From Biomphalaria glabrata (taxonomy: Eukaryota > Mollusca > Gastropoda > Planorbidae), in assembly GCF_947242115.1 (NCBI RefSeq), contig NC_074719.1, positions 37,910,012-37,974,011 on the forward strand: a stretch of DNA of 64,000 bases. The letters are read 5' to 3'. Positions within the stretch are counted from its first letter, which is position 1. The number at the start of each line of letters is the position of its first letter. Made by a program: the position numbers and the translations under genes. Positions 34,101 to 41,429 of the stretch are shown piece by piece. The notes under the pieces are model-generated. The model ran no database searches, was not told the DNA's origin, and saw only the letters and a list, made by a program, of their open reading frames with translations.

Positions 34101-37100
34101 GTTCCACGAGGCCTGAGTAGGTGTTCCATTAACTAGTAGATTAATTATCTAGTGGGCCTCCAAGCGAATTAATCTCTATTTTAAAAAAAAGTAAAGTGTT
34201 CCACTAAATAATCAGAATGTGCGTTGTGTTCCATAAAAGAAAAAACAGTTTGGGAACCACTGGTTTGTATAATGAAAAAAAAAAATTCAGAACTCACAAG
34301 TGTAGAGGAGAGCTTCTTTATGGAGGTGTCCCAGCACGACCCACGATATACTGAGAAAACGGATACCATGGATGACAGTCAAGGAGTCACTGGTCTGTGA
34401 GGTGTCGAGAATTTTAGAACCGTTCCTGAACACCGAGAAGGACAGTAAAATTTGTCCCAAGTAGTCTGAAACATACAAGATGTGTGCAGTTCGTACACTA
34501 GCCAAGGTGAAACTGTTACAATGTTCTTCATTGCAACAATATTCAGTACCTACTATTAGCTTAAGGCTCTTCATGCTTGACAACGCAAAACAAAAGTAGG
34601 TCGGAAGCTGGAAGCCAAGTGATATCCTTTATTAGGCTGATGACCTTTTGCAAATGAGCGATTACGGACTACTTTACTCATAATAACTAATAAATAATAG
34701 ATTTGAAAAACAATCAATAAAAAAAGGATATCTCTTTATTTAAGGGAAAGAACCGCTAATTACTGTCATTTATCTCAAAATTGCAGGGCTAAGCTCCCTT
34801 TCTGCTATTTAAACCAAAACAAAACCATCTAAAATGTTTGCATGAAATTAAAATCACTTATAGATATATGCTAGTGCTTTAACGTAACAGAGAGATTTAA
34901 AAAAAACAACAACTGGCATTATGTTCATTTTATTGTCTTCACAATCTCTATTTTACTTCTAAATCTTGTGATAAAAAAAATTATTGATTTTGAGCTGTTA
35001 TATTGTATACTTTAGTTTGCTAGTTGAAATAAAAAAAAAAGTTAAGGTTAATTTTCATCAATTAGTTAAAACGTTATAGCGTTATAACATTTTTCAAATC
35101 TTATTTTTAAAAAATGGCGGCCGTTACCATGGCAACCTCATAAGTTTCGAACAATTTTCTAAGGGTTTTTTTTTTGTTTGTTTATCAGGGTGAGTTACTG
35201 TACCAACCAACCAGTTTCAGTAAGTTTCTGATCAATAGTAAAGAAAAAAAATTAACGTGATTCTCCCTCTAGAATTCTTTATATTTCTGTTTTAAGACCC
35301 CGCTAAGTTTCCTGGAAAACAAGCCACTCAAAGGACTAGATCAGTGTGGAACTGAGTGAGGCTTTTTTTTTCGCATGGGAGGGGTAGGAGGCGTTGAGTT
35401 AACAGATCTTTGTTAAATTCACACAGCCGATACCAGTGCATTAAAAGCATTTATTAAAGCCAGAGTAAAGGAGTAACTCGCGGGGCGATCTGTTTTTTTC
35501 CGTTAATCGCCTAGTCGCTTTCACTAACGGACGTTTTAAAAGAGGATCCTTCTTCCCAGAGCTTACCTCTAAAAGACATCGTTGGCTCTGCTTGATTTGC
35601 AAAAGCTTTTTCTCCCTTGAGTGACAAGTGTACAACTCCCTTACCCTTGACTTCCCCAATGATAGGCGTTTTCTCTGTGTACTGACTGTCACACACGAAC
35701 TGACCATTCGAATGAGTCTTTTTGAATGGTCTTCCAGATAGGTCTGTCTCGAAAATCTTGGCCTCGGTTTTGATCTTGTGATGTCCACTCTGAGAGGGAA
35801 ACACTTTCTCGGTATCGGACTGAATGAGCTCTTCCCTTTGGTAATTGGTTGTCCATTTCGGTTGCCGAATGACAAGAAAATCAAACACGCTTCCGCTGAC
35901 CATGAGTGTTAAAATGACCGAAAGGATGACACTAAAGAAAATGTAAAATGTAGATCGCCTTTGGCATGCGATCGTCTTCCATGCGAGATAAGTGTCCGAC
36001 TCATACAGGCCTAATAATGGAATCATAAATATAAGGGTCTGCATAGCTACGTAAGGTCACTCTGTAATTTTCCTTATTCCTCGGGCTCAAAGAAATTCGA
36101 CTTTTATTATTATTGGTCGAATAAATACTTGGAAATATTTTATTTTTAAATCTCTATTTCTGGATGCCAGAACATTTGAGAATCAAATCAAAGTACTTGA
36201 AAGAAAAATACGATAGAAACTTTAACATGGGTAGGAAAACAAGAGCAATATTAAAACTGTTAATATTTTTAAGAAGACAATACCTCCACTATACAACTTA
36301 AAACAAAATTATTATATATATAAGAAATTATAAATAAATTTTAGCTCAAGCTGGGTATCGAAATCGTTGTTTGGAACCGCCAGCTTGGTGAACCTACGAC
36401 TCTAAGCATTAGACCAGAGCTACTTTGTATAATTGTCATTGTTTTATTATTTATAGGCACTAGAAAGGCATCTAGAACTAGAGCTCTTAAGGTTTAGATA
36501 TAGATCTACTTCTAAAGAGAAAAAGTCGTGGCCACGTCACAGTACTTGACGTCAGACCTGTGATGTCAAAACGAGCTATTGGTCTCCACTAACCACAGGC
36601 TGTTACATCACAGTTCTGTGTTCAGGCCTACTTTTAACGATTAGTCTCGGTTTGACCCAACATCTACAGAGATGTCTGCCACGGGCATCGACCAAAGTAT
36701 GTGGGAGGAAATAACCCAAGACCGGATAGCATGGCGACTGACTGTACGTGCTGGTAAGAACTTCGCCGAGTGCAAAAGAAACGAAGCTGCGTCAGCCAAG
36801 AGAAAGAAAAAGAAAGCTGCCCTGTCAGCTAGCCCTAGGATTGATGCATATACAAGCACGGACTGTTGCAAACTCTGCCGCTTCAGAATTGGCTTGATCA
36901 GACAATCCAGATTCTGCCTCATCTCAAGACGTAACCAAAGCCAGTGAGGGACATCCCGAGTCTGATACTCACATTGAGGCATATGTCGCCCTAGTGAATT
37001 CTCTTTCGTCTGTACGGCATTCCGTCGGCTCTGCTGCAAACATTGAGGAGAGATTGAACATAGTCAAACCTGTAAATAATGTCAAAAAGCATGAACTATA

Positions 37101-40100
37101 TTATATTATAACATCGTATACATCTTTATGCAGGTCAAATATTGTTGAAGAATTTCACATACAAATAGCAAGTGTTCGGAATACGACTTTTGGAGAAGTA
37201 AAGTATTTTAATAAGCCATATGGTTATGTGTACTCTTTTTAGCACATTTTAGTACTTTTAGCACTGTTGAAACCAGAGGCGTTGCAAGGGTGGGGGAGGA
37301 GGGGGAGAATTCGAAAATCCCCCGACCCCACTTGAAGGGGGCCCCAAATTTTTTTTTTTTACATTTAAAATTAAATATTACGCAAAATGCAGGGACCCCC
37401 AAAGAGATCAAACTCTTAATGACCAGCCTACGTAAATATAAACAAGTTGCAAAGTCATAATGACCAGTCTACGTAAATATAAACAAGTTGCAATGTCATA
37501 ATGACCAGTCTACTTAAATATAAACAAGTTGCAAACTCCTAATGAGCTGTGTAAGGAAATATAAACTGAGACTGAGCTGAGATATTTGTCGAGGGTATTT
37601 AAACCAAGAAACTGGACAAATATGTTACAGGTTTAGAATGTGATCTAAATTAAAACTAACAGCATTCTCTACCACGTACCTAGATCTACAATGTCTGTGA
37701 TGTCACTTTCAGTACAGCTGTCTGGCATACAGGTGCCGATTTGTATTTTAGCTAGTTGGACGATGACTCCAGTCAGATTCTAATGTCAGGGAAAAAATAA
37801 TACAACTATCAATGTTTATAATTGCACGATGTGTAATATTTGAGACGAAGCAGAAGTGGAAGGAAATGAATAGAAAGCTGCTATAAAAGAAACTATAAAA
37901 AGTACATGGTTGAAAACATGGAAAAAGTAAAAAAAAAGGTAACAAAAAATTTTGTTTTTTAAGACAATGCCTTCTTTATGAAACAATCTATTTATTTAAC
38001 TCTTCAATGATTACATGCAGGAATACCGACGGACGTCCGTGTGTTTAAGATATAGGATGTCTAAACCACAGACCTATAAATATTATACCTAGACTGGACA
38101 TGGAGGTCTAAAACACCACACAAAGATGTCGTGAGAACTTCAAAAAAGCTGAAAATCCTAGATCGAAATAATTCAAGTCTGACTTAGTCTGTTGATTTTA
38201 ATCATCTTATGATTTTAGATAGTACATTTTAAAAAATTCATTACTAGAGATTAATAATTCTGAGACTAGAGTTTTAAAAGAACCCTACTAGTCGAGTGAA
38301 AAAAAAAGACAGTCAAAAAGAGAAGAGAGATATAAAAAAAAATCAAATCAATTTGGGAGCAAATGAGAGAGAGAGAGAGGGAGAGAGAGAGAGAGAGATT
38401 GAGAATGAAAAACGAATGATTTGAAATGGAGCGCAATTTGAAATCATAAGATTTGATCATTATTACTGTAATCTACTAGATCTGTTATTTTTCTTACTGA
38501 TGAATCATACTTCAATAATAACTACACACAAAAATGTACCTTTATTGAAAGATTCACCACACAATAGTTGCCACTGTATCCACTATCCACTTCACCAGGC
38601 AGAGGCGGCGCCTTGGCACTCCTGCACTGTTTATAGTTGCCCACAAATTTTATTCTGCCCTTCAATAAGGATGGTCCAGGTTTACCAAAGGCGTCAAGAA
38701 CTGAAACAGAAATAAAATTACATTGTGGGCTCTTAAGGAAAATCTAATTGAGAAGACATGTATACATGCCCGAAATTTGTTTAGTGAAATTTCAAATAAT
38801 TATTACAAATCAAAAAGGGGTGAATACAATTTTGTTTGTTTCTTCTAATATAAATGGTGCTACAGAGTCTGTGTTGTCAGTGAACACCTCTATCACTAAA
38901 AAAAAAAGACAGTGATTCTCTTAACACTTCTGTGTAGATCTGATACAGTGGTGCTATACAAAAGGAACTAAGTCTTTTTAAAAGGTGTCTGCGCTCCATC
39001 ACTGCAAATAACGATGATAAATGAAATCTGATTATTTAAAACGTTTTGAGAGAACTAGTTTAGTACCATGCTAGGCCGCGGCCGTCACGCTACTGCACGA
39101 AAGTCGCGACATAAAAAGTCCATTTTAAAAACTGTGCGTGATATTTACTTACAAAGTGCAGTCTTAGCCTTAATAAACAAACATAAAAGTTTTCTTTTAA
39201 TTTTAGCAGCTAGTTGACCAGAAAAAAAAACAAACTAATATTTATATTTGTCGTGAAATTTTTGTGATACTGAAAATACACCAAAAATTGTCCTTCTTTG
39301 TTAACATATTGTAAGATTATCTCCCTTACATTTCTGTATTTTTTTTTAGAATTGGTGTATTTTTATGAAAAAATCGCTTGCATAATTAATTTTATAAACT
39401 AAACGGTTTGCTTTTAGAAAACAAAAAGTAGCCGTTGCACCTAAACTTTGCAAGCCGCATCGCTTAGTGAAATAATATATATTTTTTTCTTTTCTAATTT
39501 TTGAAATTTGAGTTTCACAGACGGACAGACGGACATTTTGAATAAAAACTAGCTGCTTTTCCCCTTACCGGGGACGCTAAAAATCAAAACTTACTTTAAA
39601 CACGGTTACAAAGACAGTTTGTGTGGAAACACAAACTCAAAATCGGCCCCCGATGTGGTCCACCCAAGCAGGCTTCAATATTTTCAGAAAGAACATCCGA
39701 ATGAAATTATATCAAAGACAAATGAGAGATACAAATAGAGAAAGAAGTTAACAGATCTTGTGTAGTGCCCCAACGGTCCAGCAGATCAAAGGATAGGTGC
39801 AAGTGAATGCAACGTTAGACGTAAACCTGTCCTAACTAGTTCCCCTTTCAGACCTTGTGGTCTATAGGGCAGATGATGTAAAGTTCATCTGTTTTTGTGG
39901 CCTACGGTTAACGAGGGTGTCATGTAGCCAGCACAACCGCCTTTACTTTTCCCCAACTAATGTCAGGTACCCATTAGAGCTGAGTGGACCCAGAGGCGCC
40001 TAAGGATTCCAAAGTTAAAAATCCCAGTCTTCACCAGGATTTGAACCCGGGACCCCCGGTTCGGAAGCCAAGCACTTTACCACTCAGCTACCGCGCCTCT

Positions 40101-41002
40101 CATGGGCTAACTGAAGTCTTAGCATTGATGTAACTGTTTTGAAAAGGTTCAATTTCTTATTCGAATCGTCGAGAAGAGTATTGAGTGCACGATATTTTTG
40201 ATAAAAACTTTAGAAAATGTAGTTTACAAGATTACTATTTGTTTTAAATTAGGTCTAACATATAATGCATACTAATTAGCTTTTTCTCTTTAAAAAACTG
40301 CTTGCATAACTGATTTTAAAAATTAGATTTTTCGCTTTCAGAAAAAAAAAGTAGCCGTTGCATCAGAACTTTAAATGATCTAAAATATTGTGATTTTTAA
40401 TATATTTTCTAGTTTACGAGATCTAAACGGGACAGACGGACAGACATTTTACACAAAACTAATAGCGTCTTTTCCCCTAAAGAAACTAAAAGTTTACGAT
40501 TTAAAAAGCAACTGGTAACTTATGCGGAAATAGATAAAAAAAGGTTCTCTAAAAAACTCAAAACTTTCACTAAAAAATCTCCAAACTTACACTGAAAAAC
40601 CCAAGGGTTTTCTGTAACATTTTCTATCAAACGATGAAAGTCTGATAAGCAATCCCTTTGGCTTGCACCAAGAAATTCTGTTTTGGAATGTCGAGGTTTA
40701 AAACCTAGCTTCAAAATGTCCGATTCACCCCACTCCTTTATACCGTTTTTGTCCATTGCCGTAAAACTAGAATCCTCGGTCAGGCGTATGTGAGTCGCCC
40801 CAGAGAATAAAGTCATCAGGATTTGCTGAAAATTAAGTTGTCCTTGACCTTCGAATAGAGTCATGATTTTTGTCAGAATTTCCATTAATGGACTAAAGTT
40901 TGGTGAGTTCCAAGTATCGTCTGCTGAAGTAGTGGCCAATGTGTTGAGCAGAAGTGAACATGTTAACAGTCTTGCAAACATCTTCAGAATTCTTAGCGCC
41001 AT
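14820..41002 (-). CDS. NRF-6-like acyltransferase gene (whole span, introns included)
   Basis: Twelve exons, listed separately, join with compatible phases to about 740 residues. The product would be a nose-resistant-to-fluoxetine-6-like protein: signal peptide, cysteine-containing NRF domain (exons 1-3), first membrane segment (exon 4), then a multi-pass acyltransferase-3 domain with IHGIRFLSISWVVLGH (exon 5), FFTISGFLVAY (6-7), FHRFWRLTPTYML (7-8), ISPYCRIGPY (11), and SRLTFMTYLIHP (13). Family members are membrane acyltransferases implicated in lipid transport in nematodes; the substrate here is unknown. Two things are odd. The exon expected between those at 29799 and 26441 was not found, and without it the frame would shift. 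The terminal exon was also not found. Either the gene is decayed or those exons are too diverged or misplaced. A paralogue starts at 59565. Confidence 0.8.
14963..16177 (-). other. Intron 12, degenerate repeats
   Basis: Positions 15430-15790 show three weakly similar units of about 120-135 bp (AAATCGC--CTCTAA followed by AATTTTCTTGC-type text). Near 15270 an AAGTCCGGTCCTG block resembles the right end of the ZMYM1-like hAT family. No exon was seen. Confidence 0.4.
16178..16367 (-). CDS. NRF-6-like gene, exon 12
   Basis: Acceptor CTTAACAG, donor GTGAGT. It encodes ITVWIGWVVSIACGLAVVYG, then an extracellular-type loop IHGDISAENKSS and ALAKSAWGACVSWVIIACSS ending GYG. The K-AWG---W-I-AC--GYGG block is highly typical of this family. 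It starts in phase 0 from exon 11 and ends with one base of a glycine codon. Confidence 0.9.
16450..16650 (+). mobile_element. SINE-like repeat, family 2, copy 2
   Basis: Contains AACGCCTAAAGGCAGCACGG and CCCACTGGTCTACAAAGAGG, in the same order as the minus-strand copy at 8545-8775. It sits in intron 11 of the NRF-6-like gene. Confidence 0.5.
16651..17611. other. Intron 11 stretch, nothing recognised
   Basis: AT-rich, with a (TAA)n-like run at 16950-16970 and no exon-like or terminal-repeat structure. Confidence 0.4.
17612..17884 (+). mobile_element. tRNA-derived SINE (family 1), near full length
   Basis: Head GCGGTGGCTGAGCGGTAGAA, box B GGGTTCGAATCC, GAAGACTGGGATTTT, then GCGCCTCTGTGTCCACC, TAATGGGTACATGACTTTAG, ACCGTAGGCCACAAAAAC and ACAAGGTCTGAAAGGGGAAC at the end. 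It resembles a tRNA-Leu/Ser-type head. It is the reference copy for the family. Confidence 0.85.
17918..18011 (+). repeat. Two-unit tandem duplication
   Basis: A unit of about 46 bp, TCCAAGACAGGACAAGACAG followed by GACAGATCCAG and CTTGAGGAAATT, occurs twice with one main mismatch. Within each unit GACAGGACAA is itself reiterated. Confidence 0.85.
18365..18712 (-). mobile_element. RTE-type LINE fragment
   Basis: Minus-strand translation gives, in order, YSSETWVLY and SNSSIKGAFAP (18600-18710), then ITIRHLPWVGHLSRLGNDSM and KPVLFCELKGRRPN. These match the ETWTLY---I--LE-FH and R-LRW-GH--RM-D-R-PKQ-LYGEL-GKR-- blocks of RTE-like LINE C-termini. Confidence 0.7.
18727..18992 (-). mobile_element. 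tRNA-derived SINE (family 1), near full length
   Basis: Minus-strand copy. The head AGGCGCGGTGGCTGAACGGT lies at the 18992 side, box B GGGTTCGAATCC, and the AAAGTGGAACTTT end lies at 18727. All body blocks seen at 17612-17884 are present. Confidence 0.85.
19035..19201. mobile_element. Palindromic MITE-like element (167 bp)
   Basis: The outer 39 bp on each side (19035-19073 and 19163-19201) are inverted repeats with a single mismatch, built on CATTCACCAATCGTAAACAA. The 89-bp centre is AT-rich. No coding capacity. The family is not assigned because no unambiguous target duplication is visible. Confidence 0.8.
19236..19465 (+). repeat. Dispersed repeat with (TCTG)n
   Basis: Starts ACAAAGCTAATATAAACTCA, then five TCTG units and CGCGGATCAAGTTGAA. 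Related copies: 30976-31145 and 43612-43800 (+), a truncated one at 52356-52404, and minus-strand fragments near 25855-25925 and 29425-29500. Confidence 0.6.
19468..19728 (-). mobile_element. tRNA-derived SINE (family 1)
   Basis: Minus-strand copy: TAGACCATATGGTCTATAGG, TAACGAGGATGTCATGAGGC, TGTCAGGTACCCATAGAGC and TTTGGAAGCCAAGCGCTTTA in order. The box B region is eroded. Confidence 0.8.
20190..21800 (+). other. Unassigned stretch, possible LTR-like or promoter-like sequence
   Basis: A TATATAAGG box at about 20253 is followed by a pyrimidine-rich start-like region, and AATAAA lies at about 21769. Frames in between are short. This recalls a long LTR, but no partner repeat or internal region was identified, so it may equally be ordinary intron sequence of the minus-strand gene. 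Confidence 0.2.
22080..22120 (+). repeat. CCCTAA telomere-like repeats inside the element
   Basis: AACCCTAACCCTAACGCC followed by AATAAACCCTAACCCTA: four full CCCTAA units in two blocks. Interstitial, close to the left end of the 2.1-kb element. Confidence 0.8.
22145..22196 (+). repeat. (CA)n-(TA)n microsatellite
   Basis: About 15 CA units followed by an AT/TA run, inside the 2.1-kb element. Confidence 0.9.
22230..22690 (+). repeat. ~95-bp tandem repeat with GGGGCGAAGCCCC hairpin
   Basis: Four to five units containing GGGGCGAAGCCCCGA, AAAAGCATTTTCTAGCATTC, TTCATTGCAGAAACGC and ATTCTCCTGACATCTACAGC. Each unit holds a short perfect palindrome (GGGGC, GAA loop side, GCCCC). The last unit is internally shortened. 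Confidence 0.9.
23330..24080 (+). repeat. ~180-bp degenerate tandem units with C/G runs
   Basis: Four units, each with GACCGCCCCCCC, a TAGGTGGG-like G tract, ATCGGCCAA, GACATAATAT and AACTAATTTTGTTCACAAAC (or TTGATTTTGTTAGCAAG). They form the right half of the 2.1-kb element. Confidence 0.75.
24257..25036 (+). repeat. 27-bp minisatellite (~29 units)
   Basis: Units of TTTGGTGTCAGAAGTTTATG plus TTTAGTC, with GGTC/TGTC and TTTGGTC variants. The unit is exactly nine codons, so long frames stay open on both strands (on minus, TPKTKHKLL repeated). This is judged repeat-derived, not a gene. Confidence 0.95.
25158..25424. mobile_element. hAT-type MITE (267 bp)
   Basis: Ends CAGAGGCGTAGCGAG and CTCACTACGCCTCTG are inverted repeats. 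Flanks TCTACGAT (25150-25157) and TCTTCGAT (25425-25432) are an 8-bp duplication with one mismatch. It lies 69 bp downstream (minus sense) of exon 11. A 99-bp relative is at 28941-29039. Confidence 0.8.
25494..25620 (-). CDS. NRF-6-like gene, exon 11
   Basis: Acceptor TTTCTCAG, donor GTAGTG. It encodes DKMDHYFFFNYISPYCRIGP then YIIGLMSGHLLAVRQGQVRM and NK. PYCRIGPY--G---G is a signature of the NRF-6 acyltransferase-3 domain. It enters with one base (completing a Leu codon from exon 10) and leaves in phase 0, matching exon 12. Confidence 0.9.
26319..26441 (-). CDS. NRF-6-like gene, exon 10
   Basis: Acceptor CATTTTAG, donor GTAAGC. It encodes KVRAGMLVSGILLFASWLTT then GVMSTYFKWASSLVRLDIES. This corresponds to the transmembrane stretch that follows the WYLANDMQF-ISP block in homologues. 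It needs two bases from the preceding exon, but exon 8 ends in phase 0, so an exon of length 3n+2 is missing between them. Confidence 0.75.
26855..27010 (-). mobile_element. SINE variant (family 1b), body only
   Basis: Shares GACGTCGCAACCTGTAGGCA, GTGAAGACCAATAT and GGCCTTCTGTGACGATTG with 14573-14700. The tRNA-like head is not present. Confidence 0.5.
27011..28503. other. Intron 8/9 stretch where an exon is expected
   Basis: Contains a GC-richer block at 27090-27240 (unassigned), GA-rich low complexity at 27430-27600, and a segment from 27607 starting TGTAACGAATC that might be an LTR-like end (weak). No sequence encoding WYLANDMQF or a close variant was found on the minus strand. Confidence 0.4.
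28504..28663 (+). other. Short unassigned open frame
   Basis: An open stretch reads KHFLSPLREQILDKQIDSST, then a DLDEEDEDNFPQ acidic block and FIKLWNQ before TAG. No start codon, homologue or splice context was recognised. It may be the tail of a mobile-element protein or chance. Confidence 0.2.
28941..29039. mobile_element. hAT-type MITE (99 bp)
   Basis: Ends CAGAGGCGTAGTGAAC and CTCACTACGCCTCTG are inverted repeats. Flanks GTTCCAGG and GTTTCAGG are an 8-bp duplication with one mismatch. Same family as 25158-25424. Confidence 0.75.
29799..29964 (-). CDS. NRF-6-like gene, exon 8
   Basis: Acceptor AACCCCGCAG, donor GTAACA. It encodes LTPTYMLTLLLILGLLRFMG, then SGALWPTVVPDQHGCEENWW and TNLLYVNNFFKVDKP. 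The R-LTP-YML--L and C---WW-NLLY-NNF blocks are signatures of the family. It enters with one base completing the Arg codon of FHRFWR and leaves in phase 0. In homologues the next residues begin the CMGWSWYLANDMQF segment, which is absent here. Confidence 0.9.
30140..30345 (+). mobile_element. RTE-type LINE 3' tail
   Basis: Translation contains KTWGQLERLAQNRDAWRKLV then GGLCPRRDHR, the terminal block of RTE-like LINE proteins (LERMAQ-R--WR-LV-GLCP). It is followed by a GATGAT-type short tail. Confidence 0.7.
30783..30872 (-). CDS. NRF-6-like gene, exon 7
   Basis: Acceptor GTCTGTTTTAG, donor GTAAAA. It encodes (S)GFLVAYITTKMYKQNPKF then NWGLFYFHRFWR. SGFLVAY and FYFHR-WR are conserved in the family. 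Phases (one base in, two bases out) match exons 6 and 8. Confidence 0.9.
31148..31284 (+). mobile_element. RTE-type LINE, left part (interrupted)
   Basis: Encodes LRRADILSVIISKRLGWLGH then VRRIPVSRLPQDILYGNLIE and GRRA, the R-LRWLGHV-R------LYG block of RTE LINEs. It is interrupted at about 31285 by another LINE tail and resumes at about 31632. Confidence 0.75.
31285..31631 (+). mobile_element. CR1/L2-like LINE 3' end inserted in the RTE LINE
   Basis: The tail reads KNHPLCQDFVILPSQKRYKT, then HKHSFVPLAIKSLN and stop, matching the SF-P-AI--LN ending of CR1/L2-type proteins. A 3' UTR follows with a (TTA)n tail at 31605-31631. Confidence 0.7.
31632..31888 (+). mobile_element. RTE-type LINE, C-terminal part (resumed)
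   Basis: Contains KRDMKLFKIDTSSWEKL, then DRSTWRKIIKEGSRIADA and YRCPTCYRSCVSRIGLLSHT followed by RSCKGKRF. The C-P-C----SRIGL-SH-R-C zinc-finger-like end is the usual RTE terminus. Confidence 0.8.
31930..32170 (+). repeat. Dispersed repeat F, copy 1
   Basis: From AAGGTTACAAAGACAGTTTG through AAACTCAAAATCGGCCCCCG to GGTCCAGCAGACCAAAGG and CCTGGCCTAACT. The same block occurs at 39600-39837 (+) and 47360-47597 (-), with the same two boundaries. Confidence 0.75.
32278..32512 (+). repeat. Dispersed repeat D, copy 1
   Basis: Contains AGTAGCCGTTGCATCAGAAC, CTAGTTTACGAGATCTAAAC, a GGACGGACAGACA stretch and AATAGCGTCTTTTCCCC. Further copies: 39350-39583 (+), 40283-40476 (+), 44111-44234 (-). Confidence 0.7.
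33115..33211 (-). CDS. NRF-6-like gene, exon 6
   Basis: Acceptor TTCTTGTCATCAG, donor GTAACT. It encodes NLPEKALAVMKEGQYDVITN then AFFSVDSFFTI. The SVDSFF--SGFL block continues in exon 7. Enters with two bases (Leu codon with exon 5) and leaves with two bases (Ser codon with exon 7). Confidence 0.85.
33478..33721 (-). mobile_element. tRNA-derived SINE (family 1), diverged
   Basis: Minus-strand copy recognised by CAGATCTTGCGATGTTTAGG, TGAACCTGGGACCTCTCG and GATTCCGAACCTTACCACTC in the expected order. Confidence 0.6.
33806..33967. mobile_element. Two SINE heads placed back to back
   Basis: 33806-33920 is a plus-strand family 1 head (GCGGCGGTTGAGTGGTTAAG, GGGTTCGAATCTC). 33925-33967 is a minus-strand fragment (GGAAGTCAAGCACTTAAACG, CTCAGCCACCGTGCCTCC). 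They form a short inverted arrangement. Confidence 0.7.
34065..34262. mobile_element. hAT-type MITE (198 bp) with GTGTTCCGCGGAACAC motif
   Basis: Left CAGTGTTTCCAAAACTGTG and right AAACAGTTTGGGAACCACTG are imperfect inverted repeats. GTGTTCC motifs recur inside. No clean 8-bp duplication is visible. It ends 36 bp beyond the splice donor of exon 5 (minus sense). Confidence 0.65.
34298..34465 (-). CDS. NRF-6-like gene, exon 5 (acyltransferase-3 start)
   Basis: Acceptor TTGTATGTTTCAG, donor GTGAGT. It encodes YLGQILLSFSVFRNGSKILD, then TSQTSDSLTVIHGIRFLSIS and WVVLGHLHKEALLYT. The HGIRFLS--WV-LGH block carries the conserved histidine thought to act in acyl transfer in the acyltransferase-3 family. 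Phases (two bases in, one out) match exons 4 and 6. Confidence 0.92.
34584..35566 (-). other. Intron 4, nothing recognised
   Basis: AT-rich with homopolymer runs. No terminal repeats or coding blocks were recognised. Confidence 0.4.
35567..36010 (-). CDS. NRF-6-like gene, exon 4 (first membrane segment)
   Basis: Acceptor TTCCATTATTAG, donor GTAAGC. It encodes LYESDTYLAWKTIACQRRST, then a hydrophobic segment FYIFFSVILSVILTLMVSGS and VFDFLVIRQ, followed by a polar cytoplasmic-type loop of about 90 residues ending AEPTMSFR. The hydrophobic helix followed by a long variable loop before the DYLGQILLSFS block is the family arrangement. Enters and leaves matching exons 3 and 5. Confidence 0.85.
36662..36950 (+). 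mobile_element. RTE-like LINE tail
   Basis: The frame reads TGIDQSMWEEITQDRIAWRL, then TVRAGKNFAECKRNEAASAK and CCKLCRFRIGLIRQSRFC. W---A-DR--WR--V and C--C-FRIGL--H-R-C endings are typical. The second histidine of the finger-like motif is replaced. Confidence 0.65.
37270..37400 (+). mobile_element. Partial hAT-type MITE end
   Basis: CCAGAGGCGTTGCAAGGGTG resembles the left end of the MITE family at 25158. The right end was not found. Confidence 0.4.
37410..37560 (+). repeat. ~55-bp tandem repeat
   Basis: About 2.7 units of CTAATGACCAGTCTACGTAA followed by ATATAAACAAGTTGCAAAGT, located in intron 3. Confidence 0.85.
37680..37779 (-). CDS. NRF-6-like gene, exon 3 (end of NRF domain)
   Basis: Acceptor CTGACATTAG, donor GTACGT. 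It encodes NLTGVIVQLAKIQIGTCMPD then SCTESDITDIVDL. The IG-C-P-SC---D block is a conserved disulfide-type motif closing the NRF domain. Enters in phase 0 and leaves with one base. Confidence 0.88.
38290..38400 (+). repeat. GA-rich simple repeat
   Basis: GAGAGAGAGA tracts at 38367-38399 within intron 2. Minus-strand open frames here are low-complexity artefacts. Confidence 0.85.
38540..38700 (-). CDS. NRF-6-like gene, exon 2 (NRF domain)
   Basis: Acceptor TATTTCTGTTTCAG, donor GTACAT. It encodes LDAFGKPGPSLLKGRIKFVG, then NYKQCRSAKAPPLPGEVDSG and YSGNYCVVNLSIK. The LDA-GKP------G---F-G-Y-QC and YC motifs match exon 2 of the paralogue at 63770. It completes a Phe codon with exon 1 and ends in phase 0. 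Confidence 0.9.
39350..39583 (+). repeat. Dispersed repeat D, copy 2
   Basis: Diverged copy: AAAAGTAGCCGTTGCACC, ACAGACGGACAGACGGACA and CTGCTTTTCCCCTTACCGGG in the same order as at 32278-32512. Confidence 0.6.
39600..39837 (+). repeat. Dispersed repeat F, copy 2
   Basis: Same block as 31930-32170 (ACGGTTACAAAGACAGTTTG through CGGTCCAGCAGATCAAAGG to CTGTCCTAACT). It joins directly to the antisense SINE at 39838. Confidence 0.75.
39838..40099 (-). mobile_element. tRNA-derived SINE (family 1), near full length
   Basis: Minus-strand copy, head AGGCGCGGTAGCTGAGTGG at 40099, GGGTTCAAATCC box B, and end AAGGTCTGAAAGGGGAACTA at 39838. The junction with repeat F is the same as at 47358-47362. Confidence 0.85.
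40283..40476 (+). repeat. Dispersed repeat D, copy 3
   Basis: AGTAGCCGTTGCATCAGAAC, TAGTTTACGAGATCTAAACG and ATAGCGTCTTTTCCCC. About 115 bp downstream (minus sense) of exon 1 of the NRF-6-like gene. Confidence 0.7.
40591..41002 (-). CDS. NRF-6-like gene, exon 1 (signal peptide and NRF domain start)
   Basis: The start codon lies in the context AAAATGGCG. Residues 1-27 (MALRILKMFARLLTCSLLLN, then TLATTSA) look like a signal peptide. The rest (to FHRLIENVTENPWVFQ) is the N-terminal half of an NRF domain with one cysteine in ASQRDCLSDF. The exon ends T/GTAAGT, leaving one base, exactly like the first exon of the paralogue at 59565. The product N-terminus would be lumenal or extracellular. Confidence 0.85.
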
Positions 41003-41429
41003 TTTAGAAGGTGAACAATTGTATGAAGTTCTAATTAAAGACGCAGAACTCTAAATTTGAAGGCGCATGTGGTTTCTTCTTCGGGCACTAGTTCAAGAAG
41101 TGTCATAACGTGTCAAACAGAGAAATGCAAAAAAAAATTGTATAGGTTCGGCGTATTTCCTTTTTTCATCTATCTTTATATTCAAATGACCTTTTAGCTA
41201 ACTTTATTCAGATCGCTAATGTTTATACATTCATAAATTATAATTTTACATAATACCAAAACACCGGGAGGGGGAGTAACATGGGAAGCAAAAATCGATC
41301 AACCGATTTTGAATTTCAATTTTATTTCAAAGAGAGGTAATTTGTCTGCTACTCTACACTTACAAATGGTTACTGATAAAATAGTTACACCCGTATATTT
41401 CATAAATGTTTAAACTTTATATCAAGATG

